Source: Candidatus Saccharimonadota bacterium
Lineage (GTDB): Bacteria; Patescibacteriota; Saccharimonadia; Saccharimonadales; Saccharimonadaceae
NCBI GenBank assembly: GCA_017512095.1
Contig: JAFWHC010000003.1
Location: forward strand, 62,001-126,000
Direction of reading: 5' to 3'
Length of the DNA stretch: 64,000 nt
Shown: positions 31,267 through 38,717 of the stretch, one piece after another
How positions within the stretch are numbered: position 1 is the first letter of the stretch
Layout: every line of letters begins with the position of its first letter
The notes under the pieces: model-generated
Told to the model about the DNA's origin: nothing
The model's database searches: none
What the model saw: only the letters and a program-made list of their open reading frames with translations
Translations under genes and position numbers: made by a program

Positions 31267-31776
31267 ATGCATCTGGAGGTTAATAATAATTCTTCTGCTG
31301 GTGTTGGTCATAATCCGCAAGCAGGACAACAAAGAAAAATCTCTTTTTTGCGACTTTTTTCTGTCATTATAATCGTCGCCAGTTTAATTGCCGCGCTAGT
31401 AATCTTTTTGATTGTCCCGCTCATTAGCCGCGCCCAAAAAGAAGCCGCATATAGACAGGGGATCGCGGCGCAGATCGACGAAGAGCTTATGTCTATAAGG
31501 TTAGATGATATGATAAAGCTCCATTATGAAGTCGGCAACTATGACTCCGTCAGGCCATACATCGAAGAAACTTCTAACCTCTATTCGGATGGTTACGCTA
31601 AACTTGAAGCTCTCTCTGAGGTAAACGTCATCTTTCATGAATCTAACGACTGGTCTTCTCTTCGACAATTCTATGAATACATGCTAGGTATCGCTAAAGA
31701 ATATAAGCTCGACGAAGAAACGACCGAATTGTTTCGCAATCTGGTCCAGGAGGCAAAAAAGAATGAGCAAAAATAA
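31267..31776 (+). CDS. Bitopic membrane protein with TPR-like helices, partner of the 1628-aa surface protein
   Basis: A 169-aa protein. It has a Gln/Asn-rich N-terminus, a strong membrane helix (about residues 35-56: VIIIVASLIAALVIFLIVPL), a charged linker and a helical C-terminal region with repeat-like spacing (YEVGNYDSVRPYIEE, FHESNDWSSLRQFYEYM). The gene overlaps the start of the giant surface-protein gene by 14 nt, so the two are co-translated. It is one of four such proteins in the window (1031, 31267, 50917, 51586). It is likely to be a membrane partner for display or export of the surface protein; no catalytic motif is seen. Confidence 0.7.
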   Translation: MHLEVNNNSSAGVGHNPQAGQQRKISFLRLFSVIIIVASLIAALVIFLIVPLISRAQKEAAYRQGIAAQIDEELMSIRLDDMIKLHYEVGNYDSVRPYIEETSNLYSDGYAKLEALSEVNVIFHESNDWSSLRQFYEYMLGIAKEYKLDEETTELFRNLVQEAKKNEQK

Positions 31777-34700
31777 TATCAAAAGAATATTAATTTGCAG
31801 TCTCCTGGGTTTTTCTCTATTAGTTGCCCTCAAGCCCACCAATGCGCACGCTGGCCTGGTTGCCGGCGGCGGCGGCTCAAACCCTGGTGGAGGTGGTGCC
31901 AACGAAGGTTCTTGCGGCGGCAGCACGGGCATCGTCTGCCCAATGACACTTTGGGTTTATTATACTATTAACGACCGCTCCAGACCTGCCTATATTGGTT
32001 CGCACGCTCCATACGCTAGTTCAATTACAATTTCCGATTGCGGCCCCTACGGCGGCTTCTGGATTTATCAGCGTACTGCCAATGAAGCTGGCGATAAAGG
32101 CACTGCAAAATATCGCGTGGCTTCCGGCGCGCGCCAACGCAGTTCCTGGCTCAATGGCAATGCAACTTCAAGCACCATGATCCCACTAAAAGGCGTATGG
32201 AATGATGAGAACAGCAATGTTACTCCACAAATTCCAGGTTATCCTGACTGTGCCTCTAATAAGACGTGTGGGAAAGACGGCAGTTGGCCAGTTTCGGACG
32301 CCACCGTCCAAGGTTATTTTAGGGAGAATAATGGTGGCTCTACATATTGTACTATCGGCAGCTATAGCGGCGATTGCTTCGGCAGTAACAGCCCACTCAC
32401 TTATTTCTGCTACGGCGACGACCCGGAGCGGGAATTTACTCACAGCCTCTCGTATAACAAAAACACTACTGACTCCGTCTCTGGCATGCCTAGTGGCACT
32501 AGTTGCTCTTGTACAACTACAAATAGCAGTTGTTCTTGTAATGTTACTGTTTCAAGCAATACTCCGACGCGCGCAAATTATGCTTTTGCTGGTTGGAATA
32601 CCAGATCTGACGGCAGCGGCACGAACAAATCCGCAGGCAACTGGAGTATTAGCAACGATAAAACCCTATATGCAAAATGGCAACAATACACCCATACTCT
32701 CAAATACGATGCGTGCGCCGGATCTAAGCCTTCCGGAAAATTAGGCAACAATACTGTTAGCGACGGTAGCACGAGCCACACCTTCACCATAAGTAGCGAC
32801 AGACCGACTCCACCCACCGGCTATAAGTTCATTGGCTGGTCTACTGTTTCTTGCGATGGAGCAAAAAATAAAAATCCAGGCGACACGATTTCCGTCGGCA
32901 ACGAAACCAAAACCCTCTACGCCAAATACCAAGCCTACACTATCGCCACCTTCACGGCTCCAGAAATCACTATCACCTCATCTGAGCTTTCCAACATTTC
33001 TGGCAACAACTGGAAAGGCCTCGGTAACAAAACCAGTTACGCCGTCACGGCCACCTACCACGTCAAACGCACTAACGATACTCCCGCCAGCGCCACCTCG
33101 AACTATGGCACCCGTGGTGCCGCCTCAGATGATAATGTTTATCCGTCAAACGGGACCGCGAGCAACGCCTTAACCAATACTCAGCAACAAGACATTCCTA
33201 CATCATATACTGTAGCCGTCGATAACGGCTCCACTGCCGCCGCCTGCTTCTACTTTAAATACGACAGCAAAGTATATTATGACGGTACCACTCGCGTCGG
33301 CAGCGCAGAAACTTCCACCACTAAGAAATGCATCAGCGTCTATAACCCCGCGAAAAACAACGCTTCCTTCACTGGCTCCGTTAGTATTTCCAATGGCGAT
33401 GGGCTATCCGGTACCAGCACTTCTCGCACAGGCAGTGGCTACAAGTCCACTTTCACTGTCACGCCAAGCTACGCCATCACTCGCACCGACGGCCTCACGA
33501 CTCCGACCACCGCTTCCTCCGACTACGCCATAAACGCCACTTCTGCCGCCTATAACGCAAATAGCTATCCTGCCGACACGGCTACTAAAGCTAATACCGG
33601 CGCTCTCGGCATCGCCGCAACCGACAAGACCAAGTCTTGGTCTGGCTCCGCTTCGACCGTCAACATCGACATTGGCAGCTCCGCCCAGAACCGTTGCTTC
33701 TACCTCCGTTACGACACCTCAGTCCTTTACTACGACAATGACCGATACTCCGGCAACTTCGCTGGTAAGACCTATGATTGCGTTTCTATCACCAACCCCG
33801 CTAATACCACTTCCATCTCCTTTACGGGGAACACCACAAACGGCACCATCACCGCAAATGACCGCGTCATCAGGAGCGACAGCAACCGTGTCGGCACCCT
33901 CAATAACCACGACCGCACCACGACCGGCAACGACGACGTAGTTGGCGAATGGGTTGACAATACGACCGTCATCAATGGCACCTACACGGCAGATTTCTCC
34001 CATAGTATTACACGAAGCGACGCCTCAGCGACCATCCTCGGCAAGACTATGAACGCTTCCGTATCTTGGAAGGTTCAAGAAATCTTCCCGGCTACCGCTC
34101 CATCTTGGAACGCCTCGGCAGGCACTTGGACTGTCCCAACGACCAGTACCGCTAACTGGACCGATTACGCCACTTCCCGTGATAATAAGTCCAGTAGTGT
34201 TTCCGGCACAGCCAGTCTTGGCGCCTCTGGCTCAACCACCATCACTACCCAGCCTAAGCTCACCGCCACTCACGGACAAATCCGCTACTACTGTCAGCGC
34301 CTTCTTTACACGCCAACCACCAACTATACGACCTATACGATTGACGATAGAAACGACTATGGCGTCAAAATCAGCTCCTATGCTACCGCCACTGCGACCA
34401 GCCCACTTTGCGTCACCCTCAAGAACCCGGTCTGGTCAGAAACCGACAGCACTATCCTGCCGCACCTCATCGATGTCACTCCAACCATAGGAAACACCGA
34501 ATACGCTGCTAACACCTTCAGCCAATCCGGCAACGCCCACGAAACTCTCGTCGTCAACCCAACTATCTACGTCCACCATAGCGTTTCTCGCAGTGACAAC
34601 AAGAACGCTCCGGAAAGCTACGACGAATCCGACGCAAACTACAACGGCAACGTCCTGTTCGGCAGCGGCGCCAACAAGAAGTTTTGGCAAAGTTCGATTT

Positions 34701-36649
34701 ATAGCCAAACTGCCTGCACCAGCAAATACTGGGGCACCAACAGTTCCAACCAGAACGCCCGGGCTATCGACGGCAAGTGTAAGGTTATCACTAATCTTTC
34801 CGGCTACGAACGAATCGTTGGTTTCGATGCTTCCGCCGCCCTTGTTCCGGTCATGGGTGGGCGTTCAACCGATGGCGCTCTCGCCATCCAGCTTGGCGCA
34901 ACCAGCAAAACTGCCGGCGACACTTGGAACTCAACCAAGACCAGCGGCGCTTCCCGCCTCAACTTCAACGCCACCGGACTCAACAAATACTCCATTATGG
35001 CCGGACAAACTCGAGAGTTTACCATCCACTCTTCGGTTCGCCACACCCGCTGGACATATAATTACAAGAAGATTAATCTCCATGAATATTACACCAAGAA
35101 TGGCACCGTAACCGAGCGCATTGCTGGCGCCACTACTTTTGACCGCATAGAAAAAGTCCAGAGCACTACATCGAGTCCAAACCCAGCTCCCGCCACCAAC
35201 CCCGCTCATCTCGAATCCAGTCCGGTTACGTTCTCCGTCACCCGACCTTATAACTTCAAAATTACTGACGCTGCCTATTCCAGCGATGCTTCAGGTTCTG
35301 GCGGCTATATCACCTATGATGATGACAACTTGCAGGTCAACTTTACCATTAATATCGGCAAAGAAAACAACACCCACGCCTACATCACCGATCCAAACCA
35401 CACCACAAACTCTCGCTATGTTTACCCTGTCACTTATGTCATTCCAGCCTCTACAAGTGCAAGTACCATCAACGGCAACGCCTCCGGCGTCCATAGCGGC
35501 GTCGAGAGCGATATCTGTGCGCACTTTAACGGAATCGCAAAGGCTGGCAGCTGCTCGCTCCACACCGAATCTGCTCAGCCAAATAAGCTCAGCGCCGTCG
35601 CTGGTGCTACGACCTTCAATCCGAACAGCACCCCCACTGGTGCCGTGGTCGATACCATCTTCCGCCACGTCTACGATGCAACTAGTTACACGTTAAGCTA
35701 CCGCACCGGCACCATCAAGGTCCAGAACGCCGACGGTTCACCACTCGGTGCTGGCGAGAAGTTCTGCGTCGCTATCGCAATCAAGAACTACAGCTCCGCT
35801 TCTAACGCCTACTTCGTGTCCTCTTCCACCTGTCGCAACGTCAGTAAGCGTCCTTCCTTCCAAGCTTGGGGCGGCTCAGTCATTACGGACGGTGGTATCG
35901 ACACTTCCGAATCAACCTACGCAAACAAACGCTTTGGCTCTTGGGCCGACTTCGCCATCACCGCCAACAAGGAAGTCAAGCGCATGAACTCTGGTGCTTC
36001 GACCATCAGCGGCATCGCCACCAGCAGCTCCATCTGCAATCGCAGTCCGCTTACCATCGCCAACCAAAACTGCGACAGATCGGAAAAGACGCTCGGCTAC
36101 GCCAGTATCGACGCAAGAGGTAGCTTTATAGAAAAAGTTCTCAGCTACTTCACGAGCAACGCCACCCTAAACGACTTATCTTCAAGATCAGACGGTAAAG
36201 GCACCGTCCCAAACAGAACCTACATTATTCGCAACGAAAACAGCGACTTCACCATCGACACCAACATCTACAATGACTACGCTGACTCTCAAATCATCAT
36301 CATTGCGAAAAACATCAACATCAAGTCGAACGTTACCCGCGTCGACGCCTTGCTCATCGCTACCGGCGTAAACAACGCTGGCGGAACTATCGACACCTGC
36401 TCCAACATCGCCGATAGTGCGCTTTCCGCCAGGAACTGCACAAACATGCTAAAGGTCAACGGACAGCTCGTCGCCGGCAATATCAAGTTCAAACGCACTA
36501 GCGGTGGCGACCCAGCCACAAACAGCCTCACGAATCCCGCAGAGCTCACGAACTATGCCCCTTCAACCATCATCTGGGGAGGTCACAAGTCTATGTCCGA
36601 AGCCAACCCACGAACCGTCTTCGTCCATAAGATTCCCACCAGATTCTAA
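31763..36649 (+). CDS. Giant secreted surface protein (1628 aa) with InlB repeats and a shared C-terminal domain
   Basis: Signal peptide about residues 1-30 (hydrophobic ILICSLLGFSLLVAL, cleavage near AHA), then a Gly-rich linker. Two InlB B-type repeats lie around residues 225-390 (FAGWNTRSDGSG...LYAKW and FIGWSTV...LYAKY). From about 390 to 1340 run several ~120-130-residue beta-rich units. Each tends to carry a TRTD/SRSD-type motif and a CFYxxYDS or CQRLLY strand, ending in CV(S/T)I.NP. A C-terminal domain of about 267 residues (from FQAWGG) is shared with the 1317-aa protein at 52286. There is no LPxTG motif or C-terminal membrane helix. AGGAGG precedes the ATG within the upstream gene. 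Adhesin or structural-filament roles are inferred. Confidence 0.8.
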   Translation: MSKNNIKRILICSLLGFSLLVALKPTNAHAGLVAGGGGSNPGGGGANEGSCGGSTGIVCPMTLWVYYTINDRSRPAYIGSHAPYASSITISDCGPYGGFWIYQRTANEAGDKGTAKYRVASGARQRSSWLNGNATSSTMIPLKGVWNDENSNVTPQIPGYPDCASNKTCGKDGSWPVSDATVQGYFRENNGGSTYCTIGSYSGDCFGSNSPLTYFCYGDDPEREFTHSLSYNKNTTDSVSGMPSGTSCSCTTTNSSCSCNVTVSSNTPTRANYAFAGWNTRSDGSGTNKSAGNWSISNDKTLYAKWQQYTHTLKYDACAGSKPSGKLGNNTVSDGSTSHTFTISSDRPTPPTGYKFIGWSTVSCDGAKNKNPGDTISVGNETKTLYAKYQAYTIATFTAPEITITSSELSNISGNNWKGLGNKTSYAVTATYHVKRTNDTPASATSNYGTRGAASDDNVYPSNGTASNALTNTQQQDIPTSYTVAVDNGSTAAACFYFKYDSKVYYDGTTRVGSAETSTTKKCISVYNPAKNNASFTGSVSISNGDGLSGTSTSRTGSGYKSTFTVTPSYAITRTDGLTTPTTASSDYAINATSAAYNANSYPADTATKANTGALGIAATDKTKSWSGSASTVNIDIGSSAQNRCFYLRYDTSVLYYDNDRYSGNFAGKTYDCVSITNPANTTSISFTGNTTNGTITANDRVIRSDSNRVGTLNNHDRTTTGNDDVVGEWVDNTTVINGTYTADFSHSITRSDASATILGKTMNASVSWKVQEIFPATAPSWNASAGTWTVPTTSTANWTDYATSRDNKSSSVSGTASLGASGSTTITTQPKLTATHGQIRYYCQRLLYTPTTNYTTYTIDDRNDYGVKISSYATATATSPLCVTLKNPVWSETDSTILPHLIDVTPTIGNTEYAANTFSQSGNAHETLVVNPTIYVHHSVSRSDNKNAPESYDESDANYNGNVLFGSGANKKFWQSSIYSQTACTSKYWGTNSSNQNARAIDGKCKVITNLSGYERIVGFDASAALVPVMGGRSTDGALAIQLGATSKTAGDTWNSTKTSGASRLNFNATGLNKYSIMAGQTREFTIHSSVRHTRWTYNYKKINLHEYYTKNGTVTERIAGATTFDRIEKVQSTTSSPNPAPATNPAHLESSPVTFSVTRPYNFKITDAAYSSDASGSGGYITYDDDNLQVNFTINIGKENNTHAYITDPNHTTNSRYVYPVTYVIPASTSASTINGNASGVHSGVESDICAHFNGIAKAGSCSLHTESAQPNKLSAVAGATTFNPNSTPTGAVVDTIFRHVYDATSYTLSYRTGTIKVQNADGSPLGAGEKFCVAIAIKNYSSASNAYFVSSSTCRNVSKRPSFQAWGGSVITDGGIDTSESTYANKRFGSWADFAITANKEVKRMNSGASTISGIATSSSICNRSPLTIANQNCDRSEKTLGYASIDARGSFIEKVLSYFTSNATLNDLSSRSDGKGTVPNRTYIIRNENSDFTIDTNIYNDYADSQIIIIAKNINIKSNVTRVDALLIATGVNNAGGTIDTCSNIADSALSARNCTNMLKVNGQLVAGNIKFKRTSGGDPATNSLTNPAELTNYAPSTIIWGGHKSMSEANPRTVFVHKIPTRF

Positions 36650-36663
36650 TCTTGATATTGCCC

Positions 36664-36693
36664 TTGAAAAACTCTACATATCTGTGGTAGAAT
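36664..36693 (+). promoter_or_regulatory. Promoter of ftsZ
   Basis: TTGAAA, 18 nt, TAGAAT preceded by TGg. GAGGAA precedes the ATG at 36724. Confidence 0.65.
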
Positions 36694-36723
36694 AAGTTAA
36701 GAATTTGTAAGCGAGGAATTACT

Positions 36724-37932
36724 ATGCCCGAAATTAAACCATCCGAAGTCGAAAGCACTGCCAGCATCAAGGTTATTGGTGTCGGTGGCGCCGGTGGGTC
36801 TGCTATCGACCGCATGAAAGAAGTCGGTCTCTCTGGCGTTGAACTTGTCGCCATCAACACCGATGCTCAAGCACTCCACCATTCGAACGCGGACACAAAG
36901 GTCCACATCGGTCGTGGTCTCGGTGCCGGCGGTGACCCTGAAAAAGGTCGCGAAGCTGCCGAAGAATCTCGCGAACTCATCGGCAAGGCCCTCGACGGAG
37001 CCGACATGGTTTTCATCACCCTCGGTGCCGGTGGCGGCACCGGCTCTGGCGCTGGCCCAATCGTCGCCGAAGAAGCCAAGTCTCGCGACATCTTAACCGT
37101 CGGCGTCGCCACAAAACCATTCACCTTTGAAGGCGCCAAACGCCGCGACAACGCCGAAGCCGCCATCGCTTCTCTCGCCCGCAATGTCGACGCCCTTATT
37201 ACAATCCCCAACGATCGCTTACTACAAACCATCGATCCTCGCACCCCTCTTCTCGAAACCTTCAAAATCGCCGACGACGTCCTTCGCCAAGGTGTCCAGG
37301 GAATCTCTGAGCTCATCACAGAGCATTCTTTAATCAACCTTGACTTTGCCGACGTAAAGGCCATCATGAAAAACGCCGGCTCTGCTCTCATGGGCATCGG
37401 CCACGCTTCTGGCGAAAACCGCGCCACAGTTGCCGCCAATCAGGCTATTGAATCTCCGCTTATTGAAGTCAAAATCGAAGGCGCGAAGGGAGTTCTCTTC
37501 TCTGTCGCCGGTGGCTATGACATGTCTATGTCAGAAATCCAAGAAGCCGCCGAAGTCATCACCGCTGCCGTCTCTCCCGACGCCAACATCATCTTCGGCG
37601 CCAGCATTCGCCCCGAGCTCCAAGACGAAATCGTCATCACTGTCGTCGCTACCGGTTTCGACTCAGATTATTATCGTGAACTTGAGGCAAAACGCCTCGC
37701 TGAGCAACAAGCCAAAGAAGAGGCCGAACGCATGGAGCGCGCCGCCGCCGAAGCTGAGCGCCTCAAGAAAGAGCAGGAAGAAGCCGCCAAGAATGCTACT
37801 CCTGCCCCCGCTCCCGACGTCAACGAGTTCACTGCTAATAACAAAGGCAATATGTGGGACAACATTGAAAAACCTGAACCCGAAGAAGACCTCGACATTC
37901 CGCCTAGCCTCAGAAACCGCCTCAAACGTTAA
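36724..37932 (+). CDS. ftsZ: Cell-division protein FtsZ
   Basis: A 402-aa tubulin-like GTPase that forms the Z-ring. The N-terminal IKVIGVGGAGGSAIDRM and the tubulin signature GAGGGTGSGAGP (about residues 101-112) are intact. A long charged coiled linker (AEQQAKEEAERMERAAAEAERLKKEQEEAA in pieces) leads to the C-terminal peptide DLDIPPSLRNRLKR, which binds FtsA/SepF-type anchors in other bacteria. No dcw-cluster genes flank it. nrdR follows 26 nt downstream. Confidence 0.98.
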   Translation: MPEIKPSEVESTASIKVIGVGGAGGSAIDRMKEVGLSGVELVAINTDAQALHHSNADTKVHIGRGLGAGGDPEKGREAAEESRELIGKALDGADMVFITLGAGGGTGSGAGPIVAEEAKSRDILTVGVATKPFTFEGAKRRDNAEAAIASLARNVDALITIPNDRLLQTIDPRTPLLETFKIADDVLRQGVQGISELITEHSLINLDFADVKAIMKNAGSALMGIGHASGENRATVAANQAIESPLIEVKIEGAKGVLFSVAGGYDMSMSEIQEAAEVITAAVSPDANIIFGASIRPELQDEIVITVVATGFDSDYYRELEAKRLAEQQAKEEAERMERAAAEAERLKKEQEEAAKNATPAPAPDVNEFTANNKGNMWDNIEKPEPEEDLDIPPSLRNRLKR

Positions 37933-37958
37933 CTCTCGTGCCATGAAAAGGGAAGGCA

Positions 37959-38411
37959 ATGAACTATAAATTCCGAATCGGCGATTCTAAAGTCCTCGAA
38001 AGTCGAGAAGCTCTCGACGGTACAATTATTCGTCGTCGTCGCGTCACGAGTGACGGCAAGCATCGTTTCACGACTTATGAACGCATCGAAATGCCCGAGC
38101 TAAAAGTTAAAAAACGTTCTGGAGACATCGAAACGTTCGACCGCGACAAACTCGCCACTTCGATTCGTCGCAGTGTTGGCAAATTTCTGAATAGCGAACT
38201 CGAAGTCGAAAAAGTTGTCAACGAAACCACCGACATCTTATATTCTCATGACACCGAAGCCGTCACAAGTGAACAAATCGGCGAAGCCGTCCTTGACGTC
38301 TTGTCACGCATGAACGAAGTCGCCTACGTCCGCTATACTAGTGTCTTCCGCAAATTTAAAACCCTCGACGAATTCGAGGAAATCATCAAAAAACAACGCA
38401 ATAAAAAATAA
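37959..38411 (+). CDS. nrdR: NrdR-like transcription regulator lacking zinc-ribbon cysteines
   Basis: A 150-aa protein. The ATP-cone is well preserved (about residues 47-135: VKKRSGDIETFDRDKLATSIRRSV, TSEQIGEAVLDVL, YVRYTSVFRKFKTLDEF). The DNA-binding core retains GTIIRRRR and HRFTTYER. The four Cys of the usual zinc ribbon (CPxC and CxxC) are all replaced: the start reads NYKFR and the second pair reads TSDG. There is no Cys anywhere in the protein. NrdR represses ribonucleotide reductase genes when dATP is bound. DNA binding without zinc must differ or be lost. The gene lies between ftsZ and a thioredoxin-fold gene. Confidence 0.88.
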   Translation: MNYKFRIGDSKVLESREALDGTIIRRRRVTSDGKHRFTTYERIEMPELKVKKRSGDIETFDRDKLATSIRRSVGKFLNSELEVEKVVNETTDILYSHDTEAVTSEQIGEAVLDVLSRMNEVAYVRYTSVFRKFKTLDEFEEIIKKQRNKK

Positions 38412-38423
38412 ACAAGGATAGCC

Positions 38424-38687
38424 ATGAGAGTAATCGTAGTCTATAAACAATTTTCTGACCACGCTCGCGAAGTCGACGAGTGGATTCGAGAGTTTGAACA
38501 TAGATCAAATCGCGAAGTCGAAGTTCTCGACCCCGAAATGCCTGACGGCGAAATCTTTTGCACCTCTCGCGACATCGTTGAATACCCAGCCATTGCCGTT
38601 ACGGACACCGATGGTAAAACATACGAAACTTGGACTGGCACTCCTCTCCCCGTTATTGACGAAGTAATGGGTTATATCGCTCGCTAA
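38424..38687 (+). CDS. Small thioredoxin/glutaredoxin-fold protein without CxxC
   Basis: An 87-aa protein with a beta-alpha-beta start (RVIVVYKQFSDHAREVDEWIREF) and the cis-Pro-like EYPAIAVTDTDGKTYETWTG strand pair of thioredoxin-fold proteins. The active-site position reads FSDH instead of CxxC, and the only Cys is in EIFCTS. It follows nrdR by 12 nt with AAGGATAG upstream, so it is co-transcribed. It may be a redox-inactive relative of NrdH with a binding role. The fold call is from pattern only. Confidence 0.55.
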   Translation: MRVIVVYKQFSDHAREVDEWIREFEHRSNREVEVLDPEMPDGEIFCTSRDIVEYPAIAVTDTDGKTYETWTGTPLPVIDEVMGYIAR

Positions 38688-38706
38688 ACTAATAAAAATA
38701 TGGTAT

Positions 38707-38712
38707 TATAAT
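38707..38712 (+). promoter_or_regulatory. -10 of ileS
   Basis: TATAAT, 5 nt before the ileS ATG. Confidence 0.5.
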
Positions 38713-38717
38713 ACAAT

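Noticed and set aside
32440-32940. Listeria-like internalin repeats as a sign of a Firmicutes origin
   Set aside because: InlB B-type repeats are spread over many phyla, and the flanking sequence has no internalin features.
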